From NCBI RefSeq assembly GCF_028649435.1, contig NZ_JAQSIN010000012.1: a DNA stretch of 64,000 bases, one strand, 5' to 3'. The position numbers were made by a program, and so were the translations under genes. Below the pieces are notes generated by a model that was not told the DNA's origin, did not search any database, and saw only the letters and a list, made by a program, of their open reading frames with translations. Shown here in pieces: positions 8,701-16,449 of this stretch. Within the stretch, counting starts at the first letter, position 1; every line of letters begins with the position of its first letter. This stretch comes from Curvibacter microcysteis. GTDB lineage: Bacteria > Pseudomonadota > Gammaproteobacteria > Burkholderiales > Burkholderiaceae_C.

Positions 8701-9515
8701 ATCATCTGCATGCGCGTGCGGTAGTAAGCCCACCAGTTGGCGTAGTTGTTCATTTCCTCGGCATAGCTGCAGGTGCTGGCGCTGCAGTCGGTGCGCGTGC
8801 TGGCCTTGGCGCTGGTGCCTGGGTAGGTGTAAGCGTTGTTGCTGGGCACGAGGGTGGTCAGCAGGTTGGCGCCTGGCACCGTCTGCACGCTGTAGCCAGA
8901 CACGTAGCTCAGAGCCGGGTAGCGCGGCTGGGTGTAGGTTTTGCCGTTGGGAGGGGCGGTGTTGACGTAGTTGATTTGGCAGGTGCTCAGGGCGGCATCG
9001 GCGCACCAGCGCAGGTAGGCCGGGAAGGGGTGGCTGGCGCTGGGGGCGCTCATGGCCTTGCAGTTGGCCTGGTGCACGTCGGTGCAGTACTCACCCGCCA
9101 CGAAGGTGTAGTAGGAGGCCTTGTTCACCAAGCTGCTGGTGGCGCCGCTTTGGACGCCAAAGCCGTCATCGGGCACCTTGGTCCAGCCACTGGTGTAGCT
9201 GGCGTTCATGCTCGGGTACTCGCTGCCGTCGTGGTTCTGGGGCGGGCTGTAGGTGATGGCCGCGTTGTAGTAAAGCCCGTTGTAGCGGCTGTTGCGGAAC
9301 AGGGCGGGGTTGCCGGTGTTCGCCCAGTCGGGCAGGTAGTCCCAGACCATGCTGCCCGAGTCGTCCAGCACGAACAGGATGTTGGGTTTGACCTGCCCGG
9401 GGCTGGCCGTCTCCAGCGGTGCGCTGGCCAGGTCGGTGAGGCTGGCCTGGCTGCCCTGGCTCAGCCCCAGGGCCAAGATCCAAACCCAAAGAGGGGCGCG
9501 GTTAGGTGGTGTCAT
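5787..9515 (-). CDS. pilY1: Type IV pilus tip adhesin / assembly factor PilY1
   Basis: This 1242-residue exported protein begins with a signal peptide (WVWILALGLSQGSQAS). Near residue 50 is LDDSGSM, the D-x-S-x-S metal site of a von Willebrand A-like region. The C-terminal third has the PilY1/PilC beta-propeller signature (VYVGSNDGMLHAFN, GGLGAGGRGFYALDITNP) and the loop DADLGYSYG, a likely calcium site. PilY1 sits at the pilus tip or outer surface, counteracts retraction and mediates adhesion and surface sensing. It is the last gene of the minor pilin operon, 38 bases after pilX. The ATG at 9515 was chosen because the signal peptide starts there; the open frame runs further upstream without one. 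Confidence 0.93.
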   Translation of the reverse strand: MTPPNRAPLWVWILALGLSQGSQASLTDLASAPLETASPGQVKPNILFVLDDSGSMVWDYLPDWANTGNPALFRNSRYNGLYYNAAITYSPPQNHDGSEYPSMNASYTSGWTKVPDDGFGVQSGATSSLVNKASYYTFVAGEYCTDVHQANCKAMSAPSASHPFPAYLRWCADAALSTCQINYVNTAPPNGKTYTQPRYPALSYVSGYSVQTVPGANLLTTLVPSNNAYTYPGTSAKASTRTDCSASTCSYAEEMNNYANWWAYYRTRMQMMKTAATQAFSSLGSNYRLGYMSINNNTGSDFLNMADLSTGSGGQKAMWFSKFTKARPGGATPLRTTLATAGRYYGGKLSSINGVSATDPMQYACQRNYTILSTDGYWNELSTPVRLDGGTPVGDQDGGAARPYLDPNATANTLADVAYYYYSTDLRSPAFNNTLNTSGVDVSSNSVADGQQRMYTSTLGLGASGYMLFQEGYTSLSAGDYYDVSVGTSASPSNAANGICSWQTSGSCGWPGAVSNTQTTIDDLWHTAVNGRGVYYSASNANSLKTGLNNFLSSVQAATSNSAASTSSTPNVSATNNFVFKSNFRSVDWYGELTRSTIDVRTGTLSSYVDWSESGTANSSANTAASARLDNLSPAARNLYTYNGSVGLLQTFTWDALTEAQKAFFQISGGGISSLSQLCAVGTLCIPSAAQVDSSQAGTNTGAGGINLVNFLRGDRSNESSDASKYYRARTHVLGDLVDSQPVYVSSPQFSYKDNGYAAFKAAQGSRQGMVYVGSNDGMLHAFNASTGVESWAYIPSLLLPHLYKLADKNYASNHSHYVNATPKTGDVYFDDDWHTVLIGGLGAGGRGFYALDITNPGSPTVLWEFTHDTRKTTGYTTDADLGYSYGIPVITKLSDGTWVVIVSSGYNNVSPGSGHGIVWILNAKTGAILKKIDTGAGSSSAAVPGCSTAPCPAGLAQLSAYVDNASTNNLALRLYGGDLLGHVWRIDLSELSASNAASTPVVPQLLATLADANGTRQPITTRPELGYSQGNYLVFVGTGQLLGLNDLTSSQTQSLYALKDPLTKPSGPSGLYPNPRSTLCSTSIKTQCFVKQLLNNSGGGRSATSTVSYAVDLSSMSGWLIDLPVSGERVSTDMDLQLGTLAFTTNIPSTGTGCNVGGSSYLNYLNYSNGLAVGTGSSTGVLLSSGTSTGLSSGLSLVRLANGKVVAITNLSDGTSQTNTLPISSAGSSTRRVSWRELTVQ

Positions 9516-9553
9516 GGTGGGGTGGGGGATGCGTGGGGAGGGGGTGGCACCGG

Positions 9554-10219
9554 CTAGAGAGCGACCACGACCTGCACCAGGCTTTGCGTGCCACGGGGGC
9601 CGCTGACCTGCACCGTGACCCGGTAATAGACCTGGCTGCCGTTTTGACCACTGCCGCCGCCGCTTTTGAGGTTGATGCGTTGTGAGTCGCAGCTGCTGCC
9701 GCCCGCGCAGGTGCCGGTGTTGGCATTGGGGGACTGGGTGCAGTCCAGGTTGCTGGTGCTGGCGTCCCCCGCCCCGTTGCACAGGCGCTGAATCACATAG
9801 GCCACCCTGTTGCCGGCGACGTCGGTGCTCTGCGTGATGGCCTTGCTGGCCAGGGTGGCGCGCCAGAAGTCGGCCCAGCTCTGGCTGGGGCTGGGGTCTT
9901 GCCGGCTGGCCAGGTAGCCAGACGCACTTTGGTCGCAGGCCAAGACGGTGCTGCCCACCGAGGAGGCGCAGGCGGTGGCGCTGCTGCTGGTGCTTTGCCC
10001 GTTGTTGTTCTCCAGCCAGGCAATGGCGGCCTCCACCCCCTCATCGGCGGAGTGCGTGGCGGCCTGCTGGAAGGCCAGGTTGCCGGCGATCTGGTGGGTG
10101 GTGAAGACCGAGCGTGTCAGGGCCACCCCGCCCAGGGTCATGGCCGCGAGCACGATCAGGGCCAGGATCAGGGCCACCCCTGAGGCGGCGCGGCGTGGGC
10201 GAGGGGGGCGGCTCAGCAT
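9554..10219 (-). CDS. pilX: Minor pilin PilX
   Basis: This 221-residue protein has a short basic leader (MLSRPPRPRRAASG) followed by a hydrophobic helix beginning VALILALIVLAAMTLGGVAL, then SVFTTHQIAGNLAFQQAATHSADEG across residues about 35-60, the PilX N-terminal pattern. PilX is part of the minor pilin complex that primes type IV pilus assembly and places PilY1 at the tip. The start overlaps the pilW stop by seven bases, which indicates translational coupling. Cysteines in the C-terminal half probably form disulfides. Confidence 0.88.
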   Translation of the reverse strand: MLSRPPRPRRAASGVALILALIVLAAMTLGGVALTRSVFTTHQIAGNLAFQQAATHSADEGVEAAIAWLENNNGQSTSSSATACASSVGSTVLACDQSASGYLASRQDPSPSQSWADFWRATLASKAITQSTDVAGNRVAYVIQRLCNGAGDASTSNLDCTQSPNANTGTCAGGSSCDSQRINLKSGGGSGQNGSQVYYRVTVQVSGPRGTQSLVQVVVAL

Positions 10220-11394
10220 CCGGTGTTGCCGCCTTGGTAGTTGACTTGTGAGCCCGACCAGATCATGTCGCGCAGAGGCACCTCGGTCGTGGCCAGGCGG
10301 TAGCGGTAGGCGCTCCAGTCGCTGAGGCTGTCCAACACAAGGGGCACGGCCGTGGGGTTGGTCGGTGTGCTGTTGCTGACGGTGCTGCCTTCCCAACTGG
10401 GGGCGGTCGTGGTGGGCAGGGTTTTGTCGTATTGGGGGCTGCGCGCCACCACCGCCAGGCGCAGGGTCAGCACCCGCGACCAGGCGCAGACCAGGTTCAG
10501 GCCGCTGCTGTCACGGCTGCTGCCAGGGGTGATTTGGTCATAAGTGTCGAGCACGCCGTCCAGCGTGGGGCCGCTGCTGTCGCGTCCGTACTGGGCCCGC
10601 AGAGCCACGACTTGGTTGACCACCGGCACCCAAACCGAGCTGTCCAGCGGGCTGGTGTAGGCACTTTTGCCGCACTGGAACCGCAGGTAATCGCACTGCG
10701 TGAGCTGGCCATTGCGCACCGCGTAGGCGTGGAGGCTGAGGGTCTGGCCCAGGTTGAAGACCAGGCTGCTGACCGGCAAACCCACCGTGTTGTTGGCCAC
10801 CGTGAGCTGGGCGCTGCTGCTGTCGATGGCGCTGACTTGCTGCAAGGGCAGGGTGCAGGGGTTGGGGCGAGGGCTGTTTGGGGCCAGCACATGGTCACCC
10901 ACGGCAAAGCTGGCCGGTGAGGTGACTTGGTAAAAGCCCGCCGCCGAGGTGGCGATCAAGGCGTCTCCTTCAGAGGACCCGTTGCTGCTGGCGCTCAGCA
11001 CCAGCAAGGTGTCGGTGTGCTCGTCACCCGCTGGCACCAGGCTGGTGTCCGGGTTGATGGTGGCGGGGGCCAGCGGCAGCTTGACCGGGCTGTTGTCTTG
11101 CCGGGTGGTGTAGCTCAGGGTGCAACCCAGCACCGCAAACGCATTGAAGCCAAAGCCCGAACTGCGCACATCGCGCTCCAGCCCATACAAGGCCAGCGAG
11201 GCATTGACCAGGGCGTCGTTGCCACCTGTGCTGGTGCGCCGCGCGGTGTCGGAGTCCAGCAGCAAGCGCATCACCAGCGCCACCGTGACCAGACCGATGA
11301 GCACGCCGATCATGACCTCCACCAGCCCAAAGCCGGCCTGCCTGGTGCGATCACCCGGGCGTGATGCAGGGAATGTGTGCGACGACGGCTTCAT
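10213..11394 (-). CDS. pilW: Minor pilin PilW
   Basis: This 393-residue protein has a prepilin leader ending RQAGFGLVEVMIGVLIGL, where cleavage by PilD is expected before the F of FGLVE, with glutamate at +5. A large globular domain follows, as is usual for PilW, the biggest minor pilin. It acts with PilV, PilX and FimT in initiating type IV pilus assembly at the inner membrane. The ATG at 11394 overlaps the pilV stop in an ATGA arrangement. The longer open frame upstream lies inside pilV and is not needed. Confidence 0.88.
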   Translation of the reverse strand: MKPSSHTFPASRPGDRTRQAGFGLVEVMIGVLIGLVTVALVMRLLLDSDTARRTSTGGNDALVNASLALYGLERDVRSSGFGFNAFAVLGCTLSYTTRQDNSPVKLPLAPATINPDTSLVPAGDEHTDTLLVLSASSNGSSEGDALIATSAAGFYQVTSPASFAVGDHVLAPNSPRPNPCTLPLQQVSAIDSSSAQLTVANNTVGLPVSSLVFNLGQTLSLHAYAVRNGQLTQCDYLRFQCGKSAYTSPLDSSVWVPVVNQVVALRAQYGRDSSGPTLDGVLDTYDQITPGSSRDSSGLNLVCAWSRVLTLRLAVVARSPQYDKTLPTTTAPSWEGSTVSNSTPTNPTAVPLVLDSLSDWSAYRYRLATTEVPLRDMIWSGSQVNYQGGNTGC

Positions 11395-11861
11395 TTGAGC
11401 TGCACCACGGTGACCAACTGATGGGTCTGGGCTTCGCTGGGGCTGCGCCACCCCACCGTGATGGTGGCCTGGCTGCGCGCCTCACTGCTGCCGCCGCCCG
11501 CCAGCGTGCTGAAGCTGATGGTGGGCAAGGTGTTGTTGGCGCTGCTCACCCCGGGCAAGCCACTGGCGCTGACCTGCGCCTGCCAAGCCCGGTAGGCGCT
11601 GCCATCGGGGCTGGCAAATTGGCTTTGCAAGCTGCTGGCGGTGCGGTCGCTGGCCCACATCTGGCTGACCACGGCGTTGGCCAGCCAGCTGGCCTGGGCT
11701 CGGTATTGGGCCTGGCTGGACAGCTGAACGGCGCTGGCCTGCAGGCCCATCACCCCCAGCAGCCCGAGGGCGAACAGCAGCAGGGCCACCAGCGACTCGA
11801 CCAGGGCCGATCCACCCTGCAGGGCAGGGCGCTGAGCGCGCGAATCAGCAGGCCTGCGCAC
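11391..11861 (-). CDS. pilV: Minor pilin PilV
   Basis: This 156-residue prepilin has a leader ending LQGG-SALVESLVALLLFALGLL, with glutamate at +5 of the mature protein, typical of PilV. The likely start is a GTG at 11861, which overlaps the fimT reading frame by 17 bases. It is one of the minor pilins needed to start pilus fibres. Its stop overlaps the pilW start by four bases. Confidence 0.86.
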   Translation of the reverse strand: MRRPADSRAQRPALQGGSALVESLVALLLFALGLLGVMGLQASAVQLSSQAQYRAQASWLANAVVSQMWASDRTASSLQSQFASPDGSAYRAWQAQVSASGLPGVSSANNTLPTISFSTLAGGGSSEARSQATITVGWRSPSEAQTHQLVTVVQLK

Positions 11862-12489
11862 GGTCGGCGGCCTGGCTGCTGCTCAGGCTGGGATCACACA
11901 GACGCACTTGGCCGCCGGGGCTGACGACCAGGTTCAAGCAGCGCACGGGGCCTGCGAGCGCCAGGCAAGTGGCCCCGGGCAGGGTGACCTGGAAGATCAC
12001 GTTGCTGCCGGCGCTGGTGTTGGGGTTGCTGGTGGCCAGCAGTCGGCCCAGGCTGTCGAAGGCCAGCGTACTCTGACTGGCGCTGATTTGGGCGCTGTTC
12101 AGGCCGCTGCTGCCGGCACTGCGCTGCAACAAGAAAGGGCTCGCGCTGTCGCTGATGGCGCTGGCGCAGTGCGCGGCCGGGCTCACGCTGCTGCCCAGGT
12201 TGATCACCCACTGCGTGCCCGTGGTGACCAAAGTGCAGCTGTCGCTGAGGTCGCTGGTGAGTTGAAAGCGCACCGGCGTGTTGCGGCGCACCGCTTCGGC
12301 CCGGGCCATGTGCAGGCCGTTTTGCAGGCTTTCTGCCTGGGCGCGGACCTGGGCGTTGCGCAGCCAGCTGGACATCGAAGGCGCCACGGTCAACAGGCCC
12401 AGGCACAGAATCGTCAGCCCCACCAGCAACTCGACCAGGGTCACGCCGGACAAGCCTGGCCCAGCCGCGCTGCGCCCTGGGGTCAGCAT
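11845..12489 (-). CDS. fimT: Minor pilin FimT/FimU (GspH family)
   Basis: This 214-residue prepilin starts MLTPGRSAAGPGLSGVTLVE, a leader and N-methylation site followed by a hydrophobic helix. The mature part has LQNGLHMARAEAVRRNTPV, the hallmark of the GspH/FimT family. It belongs to the complex that initiates type IV pili, and related FimT proteins bind DNA during competence. Whether this one does is not shown. The start overlaps the upstream pilE stop by seven bases. Confidence 0.88.
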   Translation of the reverse strand: MLTPGRSAAGPGLSGVTLVELLVGLTILCLGLLTVAPSMSSWLRNAQVRAQAESLQNGLHMARAEAVRRNTPVRFQLTSDLSDSCTLVTTGTQWVINLGSSVSPAAHCASAISDSASPFLLQRSAGSSGLNSAQISASQSTLAFDSLGRLLATSNPNTSAGSNVIFQVTLPGATCLALAGPVRCLNLVVSPGGQVRLCDPSLSSSQAADRAQAC

Positions 12490-12944
12490 CGCCCCCCCTT
12501 GGCCGTGACCCAGCAGTTGCTGGCGGGGGCCCAGCCGTTGGGCACGGTGGTCGTGGCGCGGTTGCCGTTGTGGTCGATGGTGAAGGTGAAGCCCACCATG
12601 TTGGTGCCAGCCTTACCGCTGGCCGCCAAGACATAGCTGGTGGCCGTGCAGGCGTTGAACGCGTAGCTGAAATAGCTGCTGCCGGCCATGCCGCTGGTGC
12701 TGCAGGCGCTGGTGCCGGGGGCGAAGTAGCTGCGGCTGTCTTGGAACAGCTGTTCCTGGGCCACCTGCTTGGCCGCCAGCGCGCCGGTGGCCTCGGGAAT
12801 CCGGGCTCGTTGCAGGTAATAGACGTAAGCCGGCAGGACCACGGCCGTCAGCACCGCGATCACCGTCAAGGTCGTCATCAGTTCGATCATGGTGAAGCCC
12901 TGGGGTCGCGGTGCGGGGCAGTGGTTCGTCCGGGGCGCGCGCAT
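12483..12944 (-). CDS. pilE: Type IV pilin PilE-like
   Basis: This 153-residue pilin has a leader MRAPRTNHCPAPRPQG and the mature start FTMIELMTTLTVIAVLTAV, with F at +1 and E at +5. The DHNGNRATTTVPNGW segment and the C-terminal disulfide pair (NCW and GRC) are typical of PilE minor pilins in betaproteobacteria. It is the first gene of the pilE-fimT-pilV-pilW-pilX-pilY1 operon, with every junction up to pilX overlapping. The operon promoter should lie in the 440-base gap shared with ispA. The small size and position suggest a minor, not the major, pilin. Confidence 0.87.
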   Translation of the reverse strand: MRAPRTNHCPAPRPQGFTMIELMTTLTVIAVLTAVVLPAYVYYLQRARIPEATGALAAKQVAQEQLFQDSRSYFAPGTSACSTSGMAGSSYFSYAFNACTATSYVLAASGKAGTNMVGFTFTIDHNGNRATTTVPNGWAPASNCWVTAKGGRC

Positions 12945-13387
12945 GGAGTGGTCAACAGGATCGGGGTGAGCCTCAGGCCTGGGGCCGGCCGGCGGTGTTT
13001 TAAAGGAGCCGCGCTGATTTTGGAACTGGGTTTTCAGCGTCTTGGGCAGTCGTGCGGTAAAAGTCCGTAAGTCCGTTGGAATATTCAAATCGTTGGCAAC
13101 ACATCTGTGTCGGCCGTCAACGGAGTGGGCGATGTGCGGGTCTGCATGACCGTCCCGCTCGGCATCCAAGCGCTCCGCTGTCGCACTTGTCTGGTGCTTG
13201 GACTGCCCCAGGCGGTTGCAACGGCCTAGAATTCAGGGTTTGCCCGTCTTAAGCGATCTTTCATGCCCAACGCGCTCCTTGTCCGCCCCAAACCTGTTTC
13301 GCCCGTCCGTGATGCCGTCACGCTGCGGGCCTGTGGGCCGATCGCCAGCCCAGGCGCTTGGGGCGGCTGGGCACCGGGGAGCCACGC
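12945..13387. other. Divergent intergenic region between pilE and ispA
   Basis: This 443-base gap must hold the leftward pilus operon promoter and the rightward ispA promoter. I see no convincing box pair. An ATG at 13263 opens a 42-codon frame whose TGA overlaps the ispA ATG (ATGA), but its predicted peptide resembles no family I know and has no good ribosome site. The usual neighbour xseB is not present here. Confidence 0.4.
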
Positions 13388-14284
13388 ATGAGCGCCGCTG
13401 CCTTTGACTTCCGGGCCTGGAGCTCGGCCCACTTGGCCACGGTGGAGGCGGCTTTGTCGGATTGGGTGGGCGCCGATGCCCCGGCCGATTTGGGCCAGGC
13501 CATGCGCTACGCCGTGCTCGACGGCGGCAAGCGTTTGCGGCCGCTCCTGGTGCGCGCCGCCCAGGAGGCCGTGCAAGGTCTGCCCGCTGCGGGCCTGCGC
13601 GCGGCCTGCTCGGTGGAGCTGATCCACGCCTATTCCCTGGTGCACGACGACATGCCCTGCATGGACAACGACGTGCTGCGCCGGGGCAAGCCCACGGTGC
13701 ATGTGGCCTACGGCGAGGCCAGCGCTTTGCTGGCGGGCGACGCGCTGCAGGCGCTCGCGTTCGAGTTGTTGACCCCCGATGACGGCAGCGTGCCTGACGC
13801 CATGCAAGCCGTGTTGTGCCGCTACCTGGCCCGGGCGGCGGGCAGCGAAGGCATGGCCGGTGGCCAGGCCATTGACCTGGCCAGCGTGGGCAAGTCCCTG
13901 GATGAAGTCCAACTGCGCCGCATGCACCAGCTCAAGACCGGTGCCTTGCTGCAAGGCAGCGTGCTGATGGGCGCGGCCTGCGGCCAGCCCAGTCCCCAGG
14001 CCTGGCAGGCTTTGAAAGACTACGGCGCCGCCCTCGGGTTGGCCTTCCAGGTGGTGGACGACATCCTGGACGTGGTGGCCGACTCGGCGACCTTGGGCAA
14101 GACGGCGGGCAAGGACGCCGCCCAGGACAAGCCAACTTACGTTTCGCTCCTGGGCTTGGACCGTTCCCGCGCGTATGCTGGCGAGCTGCTGGACCAGGCC
14201 ATGACAGCCCTGCAGGCCAGTGGCTTGCCGGACACCGTGGCCTTGGCCGCGCTGGCCCACATGGTGGTGAACCGCTCCAACTGA
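13388..14284 (+). CDS. ispA: Farnesyl / geranyl diphosphate synthase
   Basis: This 298-residue trans-prenyltransferase has the first aspartate-rich motif as DDMPCMDND and the second as DDILD. GGKRLRPLL and GGQAIDLA are further family blocks. It condenses DMAPP with IPP to make geranyl and farnesyl diphosphate for quinones and undecaprenyl phosphate. It is followed 74 bases later by dxs, which supplies the same pathway. Start chosen at MSAAAFDFRAW because it matches family length. Confidence 0.95.
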   Translation: MSAAAFDFRAWSSAHLATVEAALSDWVGADAPADLGQAMRYAVLDGGKRLRPLLVRAAQEAVQGLPAAGLRAACSVELIHAYSLVHDDMPCMDNDVLRRGKPTVHVAYGEASALLAGDALQALAFELLTPDDGSVPDAMQAVLCRYLARAAGSEGMAGGQAIDLASVGKSLDEVQLRRMHQLKTGALLQGSVLMGAACGQPSPQAWQALKDYGAALGLAFQVVDDILDVVADSATLGKTAGKDAAQDKPTYVSLLGLDRSRAYAGELLDQAMTALQASGLPDTVALAALAHMVVNRSN

Positions 14285-14358
14285 CACAGAACCTTGGGCC
14301 CCCGTGGCACGGCTTGACGGGCTGTGCACCCAGGGGCTCTTATTTGAATAGCAATCCG

Positions 14359-16224
14359 ATGCAATCCCCCAGCTACCCCTTGCTCCAGAAGGTGAACGAC
14401 CCCGCAGACCTGCGGCATTTGTCGCGCGCTGATTTGGCGCAGTTGTCCGCCGAGCTGCGGGCCTATGTGATTGACAGTGTCTCCAAGACGGGCGGCCACC
14501 TGAGTTCCAACCTCGGCACGGTCGAGCTGACGGTGGCCTTGCACGCGGTCTTCAACACGCCTTACGACCGCCTGGTCTGGGACGTGGGTCACCAGACCTA
14601 CCCGCACAAAATCCTCACCGGTCGGCGTGACCGCATGCCCTCGCTGCGCCAGTTGGGCGGTCTGTCGGGCTTCCCGCAGCGCGCGGAGAGCCCTTACGAC
14701 ACCTTTGGCACGGCGCATTCGTCGACCAGCATTTCCGCCGCCCTGGGCATGGCCCTGGCGGCGCGCCAAAAGGGGGAGGACCGGCATGCCGTGGCCATCA
14801 TCGGCGATGGCGCCATGAGCGCGGGCATGGCCTTTGAGGCGCTGAACAACGCGGGCGTGCAGCACGACTGCAAGCTGCTGGTGGTGCTCAACGACAACGA
14901 CATGTCGATCAGCCCGCCCGTGGGGGCGCTCAACCGCTACTTGGCGCAGTTGATGAGCGGCCAGTTCTATGCCGCCGCCAAGGACCTGGGCAAGTCGGTG
15001 CTCAAGCCGCTGCCGCCCCTGTTCGAGCTGGCCAAGCGCCTGGAAGAACAGGCCAAGGGCATGGTTGTGCCGGCCACGCTGTTCGAGAAGTTCGGCTTCA
15101 ACTACGTCGGCCCCATCGACGGCCACGACCTGGACTCGCTGATCCCGACGCTGGAAAACCTCAAGCACCTCAAGGGCCCCCAGTTCCTGCATGTGGTGAC
15201 CAAAAAAGGCCAGGGCTACAAGCTGGCCGAGGCCGACCCGGTGGCCTACCACGGCCCGGGCAAGTTCGATCCCGCTGTGGGCCTGCAAAAGCCGGCGACG
15301 CCGCCCAAGCAGACCTTCACCCAGGTCTTTGGCCGGTGGCTGTGCGACCAGGCTGAGGCCGACATCCGCCTGGTGGGCATCACGCCTGCCATGCGAGAAG
15401 GCTCGGGCATGGTCGAGTTTGAAAAGCGCTTCCCCGGCCGCTACCACGACGTGGGCATTGCCGAGCAGCACGCCGTGACCTTTGCCGCCGGCCTGGCCTG
15501 CGAGGGCCTGAAGCCTGTGGTGGCGATCTACTCCACCTTCTTGCAGCGCGCCTACGACCAACTGATCCACGACGTGGCCTTGCAGAACCTGCCGGTGGTG
15601 TTCGCGCTGGACCGCGCGGGCCTGGTCGGCGCTGACGGTGCCACCCACGCCGGGGCCTATGACATCCCCTTCCTGCGCTGCATTCCCCAGGTCAGCGTGG
15701 CCTGCCCGGCCGATGAGGCCGAATGCCGCCTGCTGCTGAGCACCGCCTACGCGCAGAACCACCCGGTGGCCGTGCGCTACCCGCGGGGCGCCGGCGCGGG
15801 CACGGTGCCGGCCACGGATTTGCAGACCCTGCCCTTTGGCAAGGGCGAAGTGCGTCGCGAAGGCCAGCGTGTCGCCATCCTGGCCTTCGGCACCTTGCTG
15901 TACCCGGCCCTGCAAGCCGCTGAGGCCTTGAACGCCACGGTGGTCAACATGCGCTGGGCCAAGCCGCTGGACACCGAGCTGCTGCTCGAAGTGGCCGCGC
16001 GCCACGAGGCCCTGGTCACCCTCGAAGAGGGCGCCATCATGGGCGGCGCCGGCTCGGCCGTGCTCGAGGCCTTGCAGGCCGCGGGTGTGCAGCGCCCGGT
16101 GCTGCAACTGGGCTTGCGCGACGAGTTCATTGAACATGGCGACCCGGCCAAATTGCTGCAGCTTCAAGGTCTGGACGCGGCGGGCATTGAGCAGTCCATT
16201 CGCCATCGCTTTGCCGTACTTTGA
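14359..16224 (+). CDS. dxs: 1-deoxy-D-xylulose-5-phosphate synthase
   Basis: This 621-residue enzyme has full family length and makes DXP from pyruvate and glyceraldehyde 3-phosphate, the first step of the MEP pathway. GGHLSSNLGTVELTVALH and DVGHQTYPHKILTGR are at the N-terminus. The thiamine diphosphate site is GDGAMSAGMAFEALNNAG. DRAGLVGADGATHAG and YPRGAG mark the transketolase-like pyrimidine-binding domain and its boundary. The start at 14359 (MQSPSYPLLQKV) is the family start; a longer frame from 14314 is not supported. It is probably cotranscribed with ispA. Confidence 0.97.
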   Translation: MQSPSYPLLQKVNDPADLRHLSRADLAQLSAELRAYVIDSVSKTGGHLSSNLGTVELTVALHAVFNTPYDRLVWDVGHQTYPHKILTGRRDRMPSLRQLGGLSGFPQRAESPYDTFGTAHSSTSISAALGMALAARQKGEDRHAVAIIGDGAMSAGMAFEALNNAGVQHDCKLLVVLNDNDMSISPPVGALNRYLAQLMSGQFYAAAKDLGKSVLKPLPPLFELAKRLEEQAKGMVVPATLFEKFGFNYVGPIDGHDLDSLIPTLENLKHLKGPQFLHVVTKKGQGYKLAEADPVAYHGPGKFDPAVGLQKPATPPKQTFTQVFGRWLCDQAEADIRLVGITPAMREGSGMVEFEKRFPGRYHDVGIAEQHAVTFAAGLACEGLKPVVAIYSTFLQRAYDQLIHDVALQNLPVVFALDRAGLVGADGATHAGAYDIPFLRCIPQVSVACPADEAECRLLLSTAYAQNHPVAVRYPRGAGAGTVPATDLQTLPFGKGEVRREGQRVAILAFGTLLYPALQAAEALNATVVNMRWAKPLDTELLLEVAARHEALVTLEEGAIMGGAGSAVLEALQAAGVQRPVLQLGLRDEFIEHGDPAKLLQLQGLDAAGIEQSIRHRFAVL

Positions 16225-16449
16225 CTGCGGGTATGACCTCGGTTTTTTTGCCCATGGAGCCCTCGGATTCGGTGTAAATTGGACTTTCCTTGCAGAACCC
16301 TGAAGTCTTCTAGGAGACAGTGGTTTTCGCAGGGTAAACCCGGGCCTTGAGCCGGGGGGGCCTTCCTACAATCCGGGTTCTCTCATGCAGACCTTGGCCC
16401 GCTCAGGCCGAGGTCAGTCGGTCAATCATCTACATCGGAGTCACTGTCC

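Noticed and set aside
13263..13391. 42-codon frame overlapping the ispA start, considered as xseB
   Set aside because: The predicted peptide lacks all exonuclease VII small-subunit features and is only half its length; the ATGA overlap alone is weak evidence.
14137..16206. 689-codon minus-strand frame opposite dxs
   Set aside because: Shadow of dxs, with biased composition and no motifs.
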